Source of the DNA: Streptosporangiaceae bacterium
GTDB lineage: Bacteria; Actinomycetota; Actinomycetes; Streptosporangiales; Streptosporangiaceae
Direction: 5' to 3'
Assembly (NCBI GenBank): GCA_025934375.1
Contig: JAICYD010000039.1
Span: 1 to 50,562 of the forward strand
DNA: 50,562 nt
Position numbers and translations under genes: made by a program. Position 1 is the first letter of the stretch, and every line of letters begins with the position of its first letter. Of the stretch, positions 1 to 7,154 are shown one piece after another. The notes beneath the pieces were generated by a model that did no database searches, was not told the DNA's origin, and was given only the letters and a program-made list of their open reading frames with translations.

Positions 1-796
1 CGGCCCGCGGGTCGTGGTGTGCGCGATGGCGCCGCCGGGGGTGGAGCTGATCCTGGGGATCGCGCGGGACCCTTCCCTCGGGCCGTTGCTGGTCCTCGGG
101 GCCGGGGGAGTGCTGGCCGAGCTGCTAGCGGAGCGCTCGGTCGCGCTTCCCCCGGTCTCGATGCCGGCGGCGCGGGTCATGCTGGGGCGGCTCCGGGCGG
201 GGGACGTGCTGCCCGGCGCCCGGGGCCGGCCGCCGTCCGACGTCGACGCGGTGGCGGCGGCCGTGTCCGCACTGTCGGTGCTGGCCACCGAGCTGGGCGA
301 CGCGCTGGACGCGCTCGACATCAACCCCCTGGCCTGCGGCCCGTCCGGGGTGCTGGCGCTGGATGTCCTCGCGGTGCCGCGGTTACGCTCAGGAGCTCGC
401 CTGGATGTAGATATACCACTTCCCGCCGACCTGGATGACGGGCGTGAGCGAGTACTCGCTGGACGTGGACTTCTGGGCCGCGTCCCACTGCTGGGCGAAG
501 GACTTCCCGTCCTTGAAGAGCGACGCCGGGTCAGTGTTCGTGAAGCACCCCTTTCCGGGCGACGAGCAGAAATTGCCGGTCATCCCGACGAGGGCCTTGT
601 CCCCGTTGACGGCCGTATAGCCGAACGTGGTGACCTTGAAGGTGGGAAGGTCGCTGGTGGACCCGCCGCCCCCCTTGCACTGAGCCTGGAAGGCCGGCGT
701 GTAGTAGTCGCAGGCCGCCTTCGTGTCCTTGGCGTTGAGCGCGGCGACTTCACCGGCTACGGCCGCGGCTGGCGAGTCGTGGCCCGGGGACGCTGA
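1..796 (+). CDS. NDP-forming acyl-CoA synthetase, C-terminal part (5' end outside window)
   Basis: The frame is open from the first bases of the window, so the gene starts upstream. The first ~125 residues match the C-terminal part of the ATP-grasp subdomain of NDP-forming acyl/acetyl-CoA synthetases: GVELILGIARDP, then FGP-like GPLLVLGAGGVLAELL, then LDINPLACG, and an ending like ALDVLAVPR. This family interconverts acyl-CoA and acid with ADP or GDP phosphorylation in the cytoplasm. Family similarity stops near base 380, but no stop codon follows until 794-796. The last ~135 codons therefore run antisense through the lipoprotein gene. The extra tail has no recognisable domain and is probably a run-on after loss of the original stop. 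Identity of the domain is good; the true 3' end is doubtful. Confidence 0.6.
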   Translation, partial: GPRVVVCAMAPPGVELILGIARDPSLGPLLVLGAGGVLAELLAERSVALPPVSMPAARVMLGRLRAGDVLPGARGRPPSDVDAVAAAVSALSVLATELGDALDALDINPLACGPSGVLALDVLAVPRLRSGARLDVDIPLPADLDDGRERVLAGRGLLGRVPLLGEGLPVLEERRRVSVREAPLSGRRAEIAGHPDEGLVPVDGRIAERGDLEGGKVAGGPAAPLALSLEGRRVVVAGRLRVLGVERGDFTGYGRGWRVVARGR

Positions 797-1018
797 GCCG
801 GGCTGGCTCACCGTAACGCCCGCGCCCAGCGAGGACGCCCAGGACGGCTGGGCGCCCGCCCCTGAACCGCTGGCGGCTTGATTGCCGCTGGCGGTTGAAC
901 CGCTGGAACCGCTCGAGCTGCACCCGGTAAGGGCGAGCAGGCCGACGCCGCCGGCCACGAGGCCCACCGCCAGGGCTGAGGTTGCCCGAGGCCGCCACGC
1001 GCGCGCTAGCGAGAACAT
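389..1018 (-). CDS. Secreted lipoprotein, unknown function
   Basis: This 209-residue protein starts with a basic/hydrophobic signal peptide and a lipobox LALTGC (Cys at about residue 33), so it should be lipid-anchored on the outer face of the membrane. A Ser/Gly/Ala-rich linker (about 34-85) leads to a compact C-terminal domain with four cysteines (CDYY, QCKG, NFCS, KGCF) and aromatic strands ending KWYIYIQ. That pattern resembles small NTF2-like or DUF4878-like lipoprotein domains, but I cannot assign it to a family. An AGGAGGAG ribosome-binding site precedes the ATG by about 5 nt, so the start is solid. It lies tail-to-tail with, and is overlapped by, the run-on frame of the synthetase gene. 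Confidence 0.8.
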   Translation of the reverse strand: MFSLARAWRPRATSALAVGLVAGGVGLLALTGCSSSGSSGSTASGNQAASGSGAGAQPSWASSLGAGVTVSQPGSASPGHDSPAAAVAGEVAALNAKDTKAACDYYTPAFQAQCKGGGGSTSDLPTFKVTTFGYTAVNGDKALVGMTGNFCSSPGKGCFTNTDPASLFKDGKSFAQQWDAAQKSTSSEYSLTPVIQVGGKWYIYIQASS

Positions 1019-1115
1019 TGCGCTCCTCCTGATTTGTCGTAGCTATGGTCCACGACAAACTCGCGGGACGGCCTGAAACGCCCCTGAAGCGCCGCTGGAT
1101 CGCGACCGGCGGCCA

Positions 1116-1658
1116 CTAGGGCGCGCTGACGGGGGTGGAACCCGGGGAGCGGATGACCAGCACCGATTCGGCGGGGGCGGCACCGATCGCCGCATAGGTG
1201 TGCTCCACGTCACTGGCCCACCGGGCCGCCTCGCCCGGGCCGAGGTCGATCTCCTCGCCAACCCGCCCCACGCGCGCTCGCCCGGTCGTGACCAGCAGGT
1301 GCTCCACTACGCCGGGGCCGTGCGAGACCGAGCGATGGATGGCTCCCGGCTCCAGGCGCAGGCGGTAGACCTCCACGCTATGGCCCGCCTCAATGCTCGC
1401 GTCGAGCAGCCGGGCCTCGATGCCGGGGGAGGCGATCCGCGCGCCGGCCTGGCCCGCCAGCAAGGTCGCCAGCGGGACCCCGAGCGCCCCGGCGAGGGAG
1501 TACAGGGTGCCCAGGGTCGGGTTCCGGGTGCCGTTCTCGATCTCCGACAAGGAGCCCTTGCCCACGCCCGCCGCGTCGGCGAGGGCGCCCACGGACAGGC
1601 CACGCTCGCGCCGGGCGGCTCGCAAGCGCTCGCCGACGATGCGAGACAGGTCGTTCAC
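1116..1658 (-). CDS. XRE-family regulator with C-terminal cupin sensor domain
   Basis: The 180-residue protein has an N-terminal helix-turn-helix at about residues 7-69 (LRAARRERGLSVGALADAAG followed by GSLSEIENGTRNPT), then a double-stranded beta-helix cupin at about 95-175 (EVYRLRLEPGAIH, LGPGEAARW). Family members are transcriptional repressors or activators whose cupin senses a small ligand. It is divergent from the BenE transporter, with 59 bp between start codons. That gap holds two near-identical palindromes, so it probably controls itself and the transporter. The GTG start is supported by a TACACT box 6 nt upstream and no Shine-Dalgarno sequence, i.e. a leaderless transcript. Confidence 0.88.
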   Translation of the reverse strand: MNDLSRIVGERLRAARRERGLSVGALADAAGVGKGSLSEIENGTRNPTLGTLYSLAGALGVPLATLLAGQAGARIASPGIEARLLDASIEAGHSVEVYRLRLEPGAIHRSVSHGPGVVEHLLVTTGRARVGRVGEEIDLGPGEAARWASDVEHTYAAIGAAPAESVLVIRSPGSTPVSAP

Positions 1659-1670
1659 GGGCCGAGTGTA
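1659..1670 (-). promoter_or_regulatory. Leaderless promoter of the XRE-cupin gene
   Basis: On the minus strand TACACT (1670-1665) is followed by six bases and then the GTG start at 1658. The first palindromic operator lies immediately upstream (1680-1695), over the spacer/-35 region. Confidence 0.55.
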
Positions 1671-1679
1671 GCCCCTAGG

Positions 1680-1724
1680 GTTCTATATACAGAACTGCTT
1701 CGGCTAGGGTTCTGTATATGGAAC
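1680..1724. promoter_or_regulatory. Paired palindromic operator between XRE-cupin and benE
   Basis: Two 16-bp inverted repeats, GTTCTATATACAGAAC (1680-1695) and GTTCTGTATATGGAAC (1709-1724), are 29 bp apart centre to centre and each is preceded by TAGG. The second overlaps the benE transcription start and ATG. Inference: this is the binding site of the adjacent XRE-cupin protein, repressing benE directly at the start of the transcript. Confidence 0.75.
1705..1717 (+). promoter_or_regulatory. Leaderless promoter of benE
   Basis: TAGGGT (1705-1710) is followed by seven bases and the ATG at 1718. The downstream palindrome covers the start point. Confidence 0.5.
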
Positions 1725-2953
1725 ATCAAGCCAGCCGTCACCGGGCTAGTCAGCCTGTCCTGGCCGGCCTCCTGGCCGCCGTGGTGGGAATCACCAGCTC
1801 CTCCGCCGTCATCGTGGCCGGGCTGCGCGGGGTGGGCGCGTCCCCGGCCCAGGCGGGCTCCGGCTTGTTCGCCCTGTGCCTGCTGTCGGGCGTCCTCACG
1901 ATCGGGCTGTCGCTGCGGCACCGGATGCCGATCATGGCCGCCTGGTCCACGCCGGGGGCGGCGCTGCTGGCCGGAACGGGCATGGTCCACGGCGGCTGGC
2001 CCGCGGCCGTCGGCGGGTTCCTCGTCGTCGCGGTGCTCATCGTGGTCACCAGCTTGTGGCCCCGGCTCGGCCGGCTCATCGCCGCGATCCCCGCGCCGAT
2101 CGCGCAGGCGATGCTGGCCGGCATCGTGCTGGAGCTGTGCCTGACCCCGGTGCGCGGGCTCGCCGCCCACCCGTGGGCGGTCGGCCCCATCCTGCTCACC
2201 TGGCTGGTCCTCCTGCGCCTGGCGCCGAAGTGGGCGGTGCCCGCCGCGTTCGTGGTTACCCTCGCCGTGGTCGGCGTTGACGCCTGGCGGCACGGGGGTC
2301 CCGGCGGCCCGCTCCTGCCGCACCTGGACGTGACGATGCCCGCCTTCACCTGGGCAGGCCTGCTGAGCATCGCGATCCCGCTGTACATCGTTACCATGGC
2401 CGGTCAGAACATCCCCGGCGTGGCCGTCATGGCCAGTTACGGTTACCAGGTCCCGTGGCGGGAGAGCATGGCCGTCACCGGGATCGCCACCGCGGTGGCG
2501 GCCCCGTTCGGCGGGCACGCCCTGAACCTCGCCGCGATCAGCGCCTCGCTGTGCGCGTCCCCGGACGGTCACCCCGATCCCGGCCGGCGCTGGATCGCCT
2601 CGTCGGTGTGCGGGGTCGGCTACCTGGCCCTCGGGCTGGTGTCGGCCTTGTTCACGACCTTCGCCAGCGCGGTGCCACCAGAGGTGATCGGTGCGGTCGC
2701 CGGCCTGGCGCTACTCGGCACGCTGGCCACGTCACTGGCCGGGGCGCTGTCGGCATCGGCGGACCGGGAGGCCGCCACGATCACCTTCGTGGTCGCGGCG
2801 TCCGGCCTGTCCTTCGCCGGGATCGGCGCGGCGTTCTGGGCGCTGATCGCGGGCCTGGCGGTGCGCGCGGTGCTCACCGCGCGGCCAGGCCGGCGCGTGG
2901 CGGACGAGGCCGCCACGAGCGCCGAAGGAGAGGTGGCGGACCAGCGCCACTAG
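1718..2953 (+). CDS. benE: BenE-family benzoate/H+ symporter-like transporter
   Basis: This 411-residue protein is hydrophobic throughout, with about 11-12 membrane segments, and fits the usual BenE length (~400). Typical family stretches are visible: an N-terminal LAGLLAAVVGITSSSAVI, then MPIMAAWSTPGAALL, and MAGQNIPGVAVM in the middle. BenE proteins sit in the cytoplasmic membrane and are known or inferred to import benzoate or related aromatic acids with protons. No aromatic-degradation gene lies next to it here, so the substrate is not settled. Its start codon lies inside the second copy of the XRE operator, which suggests tight substrate-dependent derepression. The C-terminal tail after the last helix is short and charged. 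Confidence 0.85.
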   Translation: MEHQASRHRASQPVLAGLLAAVVGITSSSAVIVAGLRGVGASPAQAGSGLFALCLLSGVLTIGLSLRHRMPIMAAWSTPGAALLAGTGMVHGGWPAAVGGFLVVAVLIVVTSLWPRLGRLIAAIPAPIAQAMLAGIVLELCLTPVRGLAAHPWAVGPILLTWLVLLRLAPKWAVPAAFVVTLAVVGVDAWRHGGPGGPLLPHLDVTMPAFTWAGLLSIAIPLYIVTMAGQNIPGVAVMASYGYQVPWRESMAVTGIATAVAAPFGGHALNLAAISASLCASPDGHPDPGRRWIASSVCGVGYLALGLVSALFTTFASAVPPEVIGAVAGLALLGTLATSLAGALSASADREAATITFVVAASGLSFAGIGAAFWALIAGLAVRAVLTARPGRRVADEAATSAEGEVADQRH

Positions 2954-2965
2954 TGCGGCGGCGGG

Positions 2966-3232
2966 CTAGCCGCCGGCTCGCGGGGACTGGGCCTCGTCCG
3001 CGTCGTCGGCCTCGTCGGCCTCGTCCGCGTCGTCGGCTTCCCGGCGGGGCGGCCGGCCCTGGCCGCGCATCTTCCGCGCGTGGCCCGGCATCCGGCCCGC
3101 CTCGGTGAGGGCCCTGCGGAGCAGGAACTCGATCTGAGCGTTGGTGCTGCGCATCTCATCGCTGGCCCACCGCGCGAGGGCGTCGTGGACCGCCGGGTCG
3201 AGGCGCAGCAGCACGCTCTTGCGTTCAGTCAT
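2966..3232 (-). CDS. Ribbon-helix-helix (Arc-like) DNA-binding protein
   Basis: This 88-residue protein begins with KSVLLRLDPAVHDALARWA and continues RSTNAQIEFLLRRAL, the beta-strand plus two-helix layout of the Arc/MetJ ribbon-helix-helix fold (about residues 4-45). Such proteins bind DNA as dimers and are often repressors or antitoxins. The C-terminal half is basic (RKMRGQGRPPRR), followed by an acidic DADEADEADDADEA repeat. It starts 8 bp after the stop codon of the SPFH gene on the same strand, an arrangement typical of SPFH-RHH pairs in actinobacteria, so the two were probably one operon. The acidic tail may slip in length. Confidence 0.8.
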   Translation of the reverse strand: MTERKSVLLRLDPAVHDALARWASDEMRSTNAQIEFLLRRALTEAGRMPGHARKMRGQGRPPRREADDADEADEADDADEAQSPRAGG

Positions 3233-3240
3233 GAGGTCGC

Positions 3241-3951
3241 TTACTGGTACAGCGACCCGGTGTTGACCACTTGCTGGGTCGCCTGCTCGCTGCACAAGAC
3301 GACGAGGAGGTTCGAGACCATGGCCGCCCGGCGCTCCTCGTCCAGCTCGACGACGCCCTCGTCGTCCAGCCGCTGCAAGGCGAGCTTGACCATGCCGACC
3401 GCGCCCTCGACGATCCGCTGCCGCGCGGCGACGACCGCGCTGGCCTGCTGCTGGCGCAGCATGGCCTGGGCGATCTCGGGGGCGTACGACAGCCTGGTGA
3501 GCCGGGTCTCGATGACCCGCACCCCAGCCGGCCTGACCCGCTCGGCCAGCTCGTCGGCGAGCCGCCCGGTGACCTCGTCCGCGTTGTCGCGCAGCGAGAG
3601 CGCGTCGGTGCCGCGGCTGTCGTAGGGGTAGCTGGAGGCGATGTGCCGGACGGCGGTCTCGGCCTGGATCGCGACGAACTTCGCGCAGTCTTCGACCGAG
3701 TAGGTGGCGTGCGCGGTGTCGGCGACCTGCCAGACCACCACGGCGGCGATCTCGATCGGGTTGCCGTCGGCGTCGTTCACCTTGGCCTGCGCGGTCTCCA
3801 GGTTGCGGATCCGCGTCGAGACCGGGATGCGGTGGGTGAACGCGTTCACCCACTGAAGGCCCGGCTCCCGGATCGTGCCCCGGTACTTGCCGAACAGCTG
3901 GATGACGTGCGCCCGGCCGGGCGCGACCGGGGTAAGGCCCGGGGAGGGACG
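3241..3951 (-). pseudogene. SPFH/Band 7 domain protein, 5'-truncated
   Basis: From 3951 down to 3241 the frame encodes a good SPFH domain: [20 protein letters not shown], then [41 protein letters not shown] and a C-terminal helix region ending GSLYQ. SPFH proteins are membrane-anchored scaffolds of functional microdomains. A TGA at 3952-3954 lies just before the conserved start of the domain, and no transmembrane segment is encoded upstream in any frame I translated. The only usable start is an internal GTG at 3847-3849, inside the domain. Family members normally carry ~80-100 N-terminal residues with membrane spans, so this copy appears to have lost its anchor and start. It could still be translated as a 202-residue soluble fragment. 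Confidence 0.65.
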
Positions 3952-3954
3952 TCA

Positions 3955-4269
3955 GCCCGGGCCGCCCGCAAGCGGGCCAACGACGGCAAACAGTGTGCCA
4001 GCGCGCCGGAACGGATGTCGTCCGGCCGCCGAATCGCCAGGTCACGGCGATGTCGGGCGCCAGCCGGGTAAGGCGTTTCAGCGCCGGTTCAACGCCATGT
4101 CAGCGCGATCGGCCATCGTACTGGAAGCGGATGCTGACGCCCCAACGTAAGGCACCCGTCATGGCCCGGAAAGGCTGCCCGCTAACCCTCCACCCCCAGC
4201 GGGTGGCCTTTCCGTGGCTCCCCGGCCCCCCAGCGGCCGGCCCCCGGCCCCCCGAAGGAGACAAACGTC
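3955..4269. other. Gene-poor spacer between the SPFH remnant and the 4270 gene
   Basis: No convincing reading frame is present. It contains the place where the SPFH 5' end should be, one long hairpin (4168-4213), and the ribosome-binding site of the next gene (GAAGGAGA, about 8 nt before ATG 4270). Confidence 0.6.
4168..4213 (+). promoter_or_regulatory. Hairpin in the leader of the 4270 gene
   Basis: GGAAAGGC and CCCGCT (4168-4183) pair with AGCGGG and GCCTTTCC (4198-4213) across a 14-nt C-rich loop, with a 2-nt internal mismatch. No U-tract follows, so it is not a normal terminator. It could be a leader structure or a protein site. Confidence 0.45.
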
Positions 4270-4635
4270 ATGGCGATCCGTGACAAGATGCGGCGCTCGG
4301 CCGCTCAGTACCTGCAGCCCGGCGAGCAGCTGGAGGCGGTGATCGGCGCCCAGACGCGCAGCAACTACCTCATCGTCGTGAGCGGCCTGCTCTTCTACGC
4401 CCTCAACAGCTACCGGATCATCGCCGTCACCAATAACCGCATCCTGGTGCTGAACGCGGGCAAGTGGGGCATGTCCAAGGCGCGCGGCGTGGTGGGCGAG
4501 GCCCCGAGGTTCACCCGCCTTGGCCCGGGCCGGGGAGTCTGGCACCAGGTCGCGGTCGGCAATGAGAAGCTGCGCGTGCACCGCCGCTTCTTCAAGGACA
4601 TCGACGTCGCCGACCGGCCGGTCTCGATTAGCTGA
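4270..4635 (+). CDS. Conserved actinobacterial hypothetical protein, PH-like
   Basis: The 121-residue protein starts MAIRDKMRRSAAQYLQPGEQ, has a hydrophobic stretch at about residues 33-50 and then strand-rich text (RIIAVTNNRILVLNAGK, EKLRVHRRFFKDIDVAD). The alternation of short strands with an RILVL core resembles bacterial pleckstrin-homology-like domains found in small actinobacterial proteins; I make that comparison from pattern only. A strong GAAGGAGA ribosome-binding site fixes the ATG. Its last 8 bases overlap the 3' end of the FAD oxidoreductase gene tail-to-tail. Function unknown. Confidence 0.75.
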   Translation: MAIRDKMRRSAAQYLQPGEQLEAVIGAQTRSNYLIVVSGLLFYALNSYRIIAVTNNRILVLNAGKWGMSKARGVVGEAPRFTRLGPGRGVWHQVAVGNEKLRVHRRFFKDIDVADRPVSIS

Positions 4636-5878
4636 CGGTTTTCTCCGGGAAGGGCAGCGCTTCCGGGAACGGCAGCGCTTCCGGGAACTTCAGGGCCTCC
4701 GGGAACGGCAGGGCGATCGGGTCGGCGGCCAGCCTGCTGCGGCCCTCGGCGTCAAACCGCTCCAGCCCCAGGGCCGCGGTGTCCACGACGTCGGAGGTCC
4801 CGAGCAGGGCGAGGTCCGCCGTCGCCCGCGCGATCGCCGGCCCCCACATCATCCCGGCCCCGCCCGCCGAGGCGACGAACACCCCGTCCAGGCCCGGCGC
4901 CGGGCCGATGACCGGCAGGTGGTCGGGCGTGTAATCGATGGTCGCGGCCCACATTCGGCGGATTCCCAGCTCGCTGGTCAGCGGCACGAGCGCGGCCATC
5001 CGCTCCCGCATCCGCGACAGGTACGCGAGATCGATCGCGCGGTTGTCGCCCGGCGGCTCGTCGGGGTTGCTCATGCCCCACAGCAGGCCACCCTCCTCCG
5101 GCCGCCAGTACAAGCCGGAGGGCACGTCGAAGACCATGGGCGTGTCACCGAACGCCGGATGCCGCTCGGTGACCACGACCTGATGCCGCACCCCGCCGGC
5201 CGGCACGTTCACGCCGGCCAGCGCCCCCACCTCGGCGAGCCGCGGCCCGCCGGTGAGGATGACCAGCCCGGCGCAGACCTCACCGCGCGAGGTGCGCACT
5301 AGCCATCCCGTGCCACCTCCGCCGCCACCCAGGCCGGTGAAGCGCGTCTGCTCGGCGATGATCACCCCGCTGCTCACCAGCGCCGCCGTGTATGCGGCGA
5401 CGTTGCGCGGCGGCGTGATGAACCCGTCCTCGGCGCAGTAGGAGGCACCGAGGGTCGAGCCCGGCGCCATCGTCGGGTTCAGCGCGTCCACCTCATCGGA
5501 TGTCGCCCACCGGACCGGGATGCCGATCGCCTGTTGCATCGCGATGCGCGCCCGGGCCAGGGCGACATCGGCCGTGGTGAAGCACGGCAGCAGGTACCCC
5601 TGCTGCACGAACCCCGAGTCTGTCCCGATCTCCGCTCGCTGGCGCAGGTAGAACTCCCGCGACCAGGCGCCGAGCCGGACCGCCGCGGCCGTCCCGCCCT
5701 GGATCCGCACCACGCCGGCCGCCCGGCTGCTCGCCCCCTGCCCGAGGTGCCCTTTCTCCGCGACGACGACCGTCTCCAGGCCCGCGCGGCGCAGGAAGTA
5801 CGCGCACCACGCGCCCACGGTGCCGCCCCCGACTACCACGGCATCCGCCGAAAGGGGGAGTTCCCGGCTCATTGGCAT
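4628..5878 (-). CDS. FAD-dependent oxidoreductase, DAO family
   Basis: About 416 residues. The N-terminal Rossmann fold AVVVGGGTVGAWCAYFLRRAG with GASSRAAGVVR marks the D-amino-acid-oxidase/sarcosine-oxidase superfamily. The C-terminal FAD-closing region contains DYTPDHLPVIGPAPG and GMMWGPAIARATADL. Such enzymes oxidise secondary or tertiary amines or amino acids. The ATG at 5876-5878 was chosen because upstream alternatives overlap the operator; an ATG two codons further in (5870-5872) and a GTG upstream are also possible. It is divergent from an acyl-CoA dehydrogenase, with a 16-bp perfect palindrome between them. The C-terminus ends in four copies of a six-residue ALPFPE-type repeat, outside the enzyme fold. 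Confidence 0.85.
   Translation of the reverse strand: MPMSRELPLSADAVVVGGGTVGAWCAYFLRRAGLETVVVAEKGHLGQGASSRAAGVVRIQGGTAAAVRLGAWSREFYLRQRAEIGTDSGFVQQGYLLPCFTTADVALARARIAMQQAIGIPVRWATSDEVDALNPTMAPGSTLGASYCAEDGFITPPRNVAAYTAALVSSGVIIAEQTRFTGLGGGGGGTGWLVRTSRGEVCAGLVILTGGPRLAEVGALAGVNVPAGGVRHQVVVTERHPAFGDTPMVFDVPSGLYWRPEEGGLLWGMSNPDEPPGDNRAIDLAYLSRMRERMAALVPLTSELGIRRMWAATIDYTPDHLPVIGPAPGLDGVFVASAGGAGMMWGPAIARATADLALLGTSDVVDTAALGLERFDAEGRSRLAADPIALPFPEALKFPEALPFPEALPFPEKTVS
4643..4714 (-). repeat. 18-bp tandem repeat, four copies, C-terminal coding
   Basis: Four units related to TTCCGGGAACGGCAGCGC lie at 4643-4660, 4661-4678, 4679-4696 and 4697-4714. They are in frame and encode repeated ALPFPE-type hexapeptides at the end of the FAD oxidoreductase. 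Confidence 0.9.
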
Positions 5879-5895
5879 GACACTGATGCTCACAT

Positions 5896-5913
5896 AGACT
5901 GAATATTCAGTCA
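5896..5913. promoter_or_regulatory. Palindromic operator between FAD oxidoreductase and acyl-CoA dehydrogenase
   Basis: GACTGAATATTCAGTC (5897-5912) is a perfect palindrome, with arms GACTG and CAGTC and a 6-bp centre. The same arms recur over the start of the Rieske oxygenase gene (14612-14629). Length and symmetry fit a TetR-family site; no TetR gene is in the window. Confidence 0.75.
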
Positions 5914-5939
5914 ATGTGGCTCAATGCCGGGGCGGGGCA

Positions 5940-7115
5940 ATGTACGGCTTGTCAGCGGAAGACCTCGACATCCAGGCGCGCGCCCGCGCCTTCGCCGACG
6001 AGCTGATACCCCTTGAGGTGACCGCCGAACTGCACGGGCTGCCCGAGGACGTCGTCGCGGCCCACGAGAAGCGCGCCCGCGAACTGGGCCTGTTCGCCAC
6101 CAACATGCCCGCCGAGCTCGGCGGCGGCGGCTGCACCGCGCTACAGCAGGTACTTGTCCAGGAGCAGGTGGGCCGGGTCACCAACGCGCTGGGCTGGGTC
6201 GCCGCCACCCCGCCGTCATGGTTCCCGCCCGTCGCCACCCCCGGCCAGCTGGAGCGCTACGTCAAGCCGACCATCCGCGGCGAGCGCACCGAGTGCTACG
6301 CGATCACCGAGGAGGGCGCGGGGTCCGACGTCGACGCCATCGAGGCCACCGCCTTCCGGGACGGGGACGAGTGGGTCCTCAACGGCATCAAGTGGCACGT
6401 CACCTCGTACAACCTCGCTGACTACGCCTTCTTTCAGGCGAAAAGGGCCGCCGCCCAACGAGACCATGCATCCAGCCCCGTTGAGCACCTCCTGTTCCTG
6501 GTGGACTTGCCCAGTCCGGGCGTGCGCGTGGTGCGCAGCCCCGCCTACACGCACACCATCGGGCACCATCATCCGGTCGTCGCCTTCGAGGACGTCCGCG
6601 TGCCCGCCGGGAACCTGGTCGGCGCGGAGGGCGACGGCATGGACTACTCGCGGGAGTGGTTCCGGTTCGAGCGCATGATGGTCGCCGCCCGCTGCCTCGG
6701 GGCCGCCGACCGGCTGGTCGCCGAGATGGCCGCTTTCGCCGCTGCCCGGCAGGCCGGCGGCGGCCCGATCGCCGGGCACGGCCTCGTCGCCGGGATGCTG
6801 GCCGACAGCATCACCGAGCTGTTCGCCGCCCGGTCCATGGTGTACGAGACGGCTCGTGGCCTGGATGCGGGAGCGGACGTCAAGATCGTGCACGCGCAGT
6901 GCTCGATGGCCAAGCTGTACTGCTCCGAGATGGCCGGGCGGGTGGCCGACCGGGCCGTCCAGGTCTTCGGCGGCCGTGGCTACATGCGCGAGAACGTCGC
7001 CGAGCGGTTCTTCCGCGAGCTGCGAGTGGAGCGGATCTGGGAGGGCACCAGTGAGATCCAGCGGATGATCATCGCCCGGCAGCTCGTCAAGCGCGGCTCC
7101 GCTGCCCTGGCCTAA
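5940..7115 (+). CDS. Acyl-CoA dehydrogenase family protein
   Basis: The 391-residue protein has the standard layout: N-terminal helical domain (YGLSAEDLDIQARARAF), beta domain with CYAITEEGAGSD and WHVTSYNLADYAFF, and C-terminal helical domain with FGGRGYMRENVAERFFRELR and WEGTSEIQRMIIARQL. The Glu in WEGT is at the family's catalytic-base position. FAD-linked alpha,beta-oxidation of an acyl-CoA is expected. I chose ATG 5940 because homologous text begins there; a GTG at 5916 is in frame. It is divergent from the FAD oxidoreductase and shares its palindromic operator, so the two probably serve one catabolic route. The stop codon lies inside a 16-bp tandem repeat. Confidence 0.88.
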   Translation: MYGLSAEDLDIQARARAFADELIPLEVTAELHGLPEDVVAAHEKRARELGLFATNMPAELGGGGCTALQQVLVQEQVGRVTNALGWVAATPPSWFPPVATPGQLERYVKPTIRGERTECYAITEEGAGSDVDAIEATAFRDGDEWVLNGIKWHVTSYNLADYAFFQAKRAAAQRDHASSPVEHLLFLVDLPSPGVRVVRSPAYTHTIGHHHPVVAFEDVRVPAGNLVGAEGDGMDYSREWFRFERMMVAARCLGAADRLVAEMAAFAAARQAGGGPIAGHGLVAGMLADSITELFAARSMVYETARGLDAGADVKIVHAQCSMAKLYCSEMAGRVADRAVQVFGGRGYMRENVAERFFRELRVERIWEGTSEIQRMIIARQLVKRGSAALA

Positions 7116-7144
7116 CGCTGCCCTGGCCTAACGCTGCCCTGGCC
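7100..7144 (+). repeat. 16-bp tandem repeat duplicating the stop codon
   Basis: CGCTGCCCTGGCCTAA occurs at 7100-7115 and 7116-7131, with a partial third copy at 7132-7144. The first copy carries the last codons and TAA stop of the acyl-CoA dehydrogenase. Confidence 0.9.
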
Positions 7145-7154
7145 GGGTGCTCCG

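Noticed and set aside
2951..2977. GC-rich inverted sequence between benE and the RHH gene as a terminator
   Set aside because: Pairing is imperfect around GCTAGC and there is no T-run on either side; too weak to call.
5872..5914. TTG 5914 as start of the FAD oxidoreductase
   Set aside because: It would place the start inside the palindromic operator and add residues not expected before the Rossmann fold; ATG codons at 5878 and 5872 fit better.
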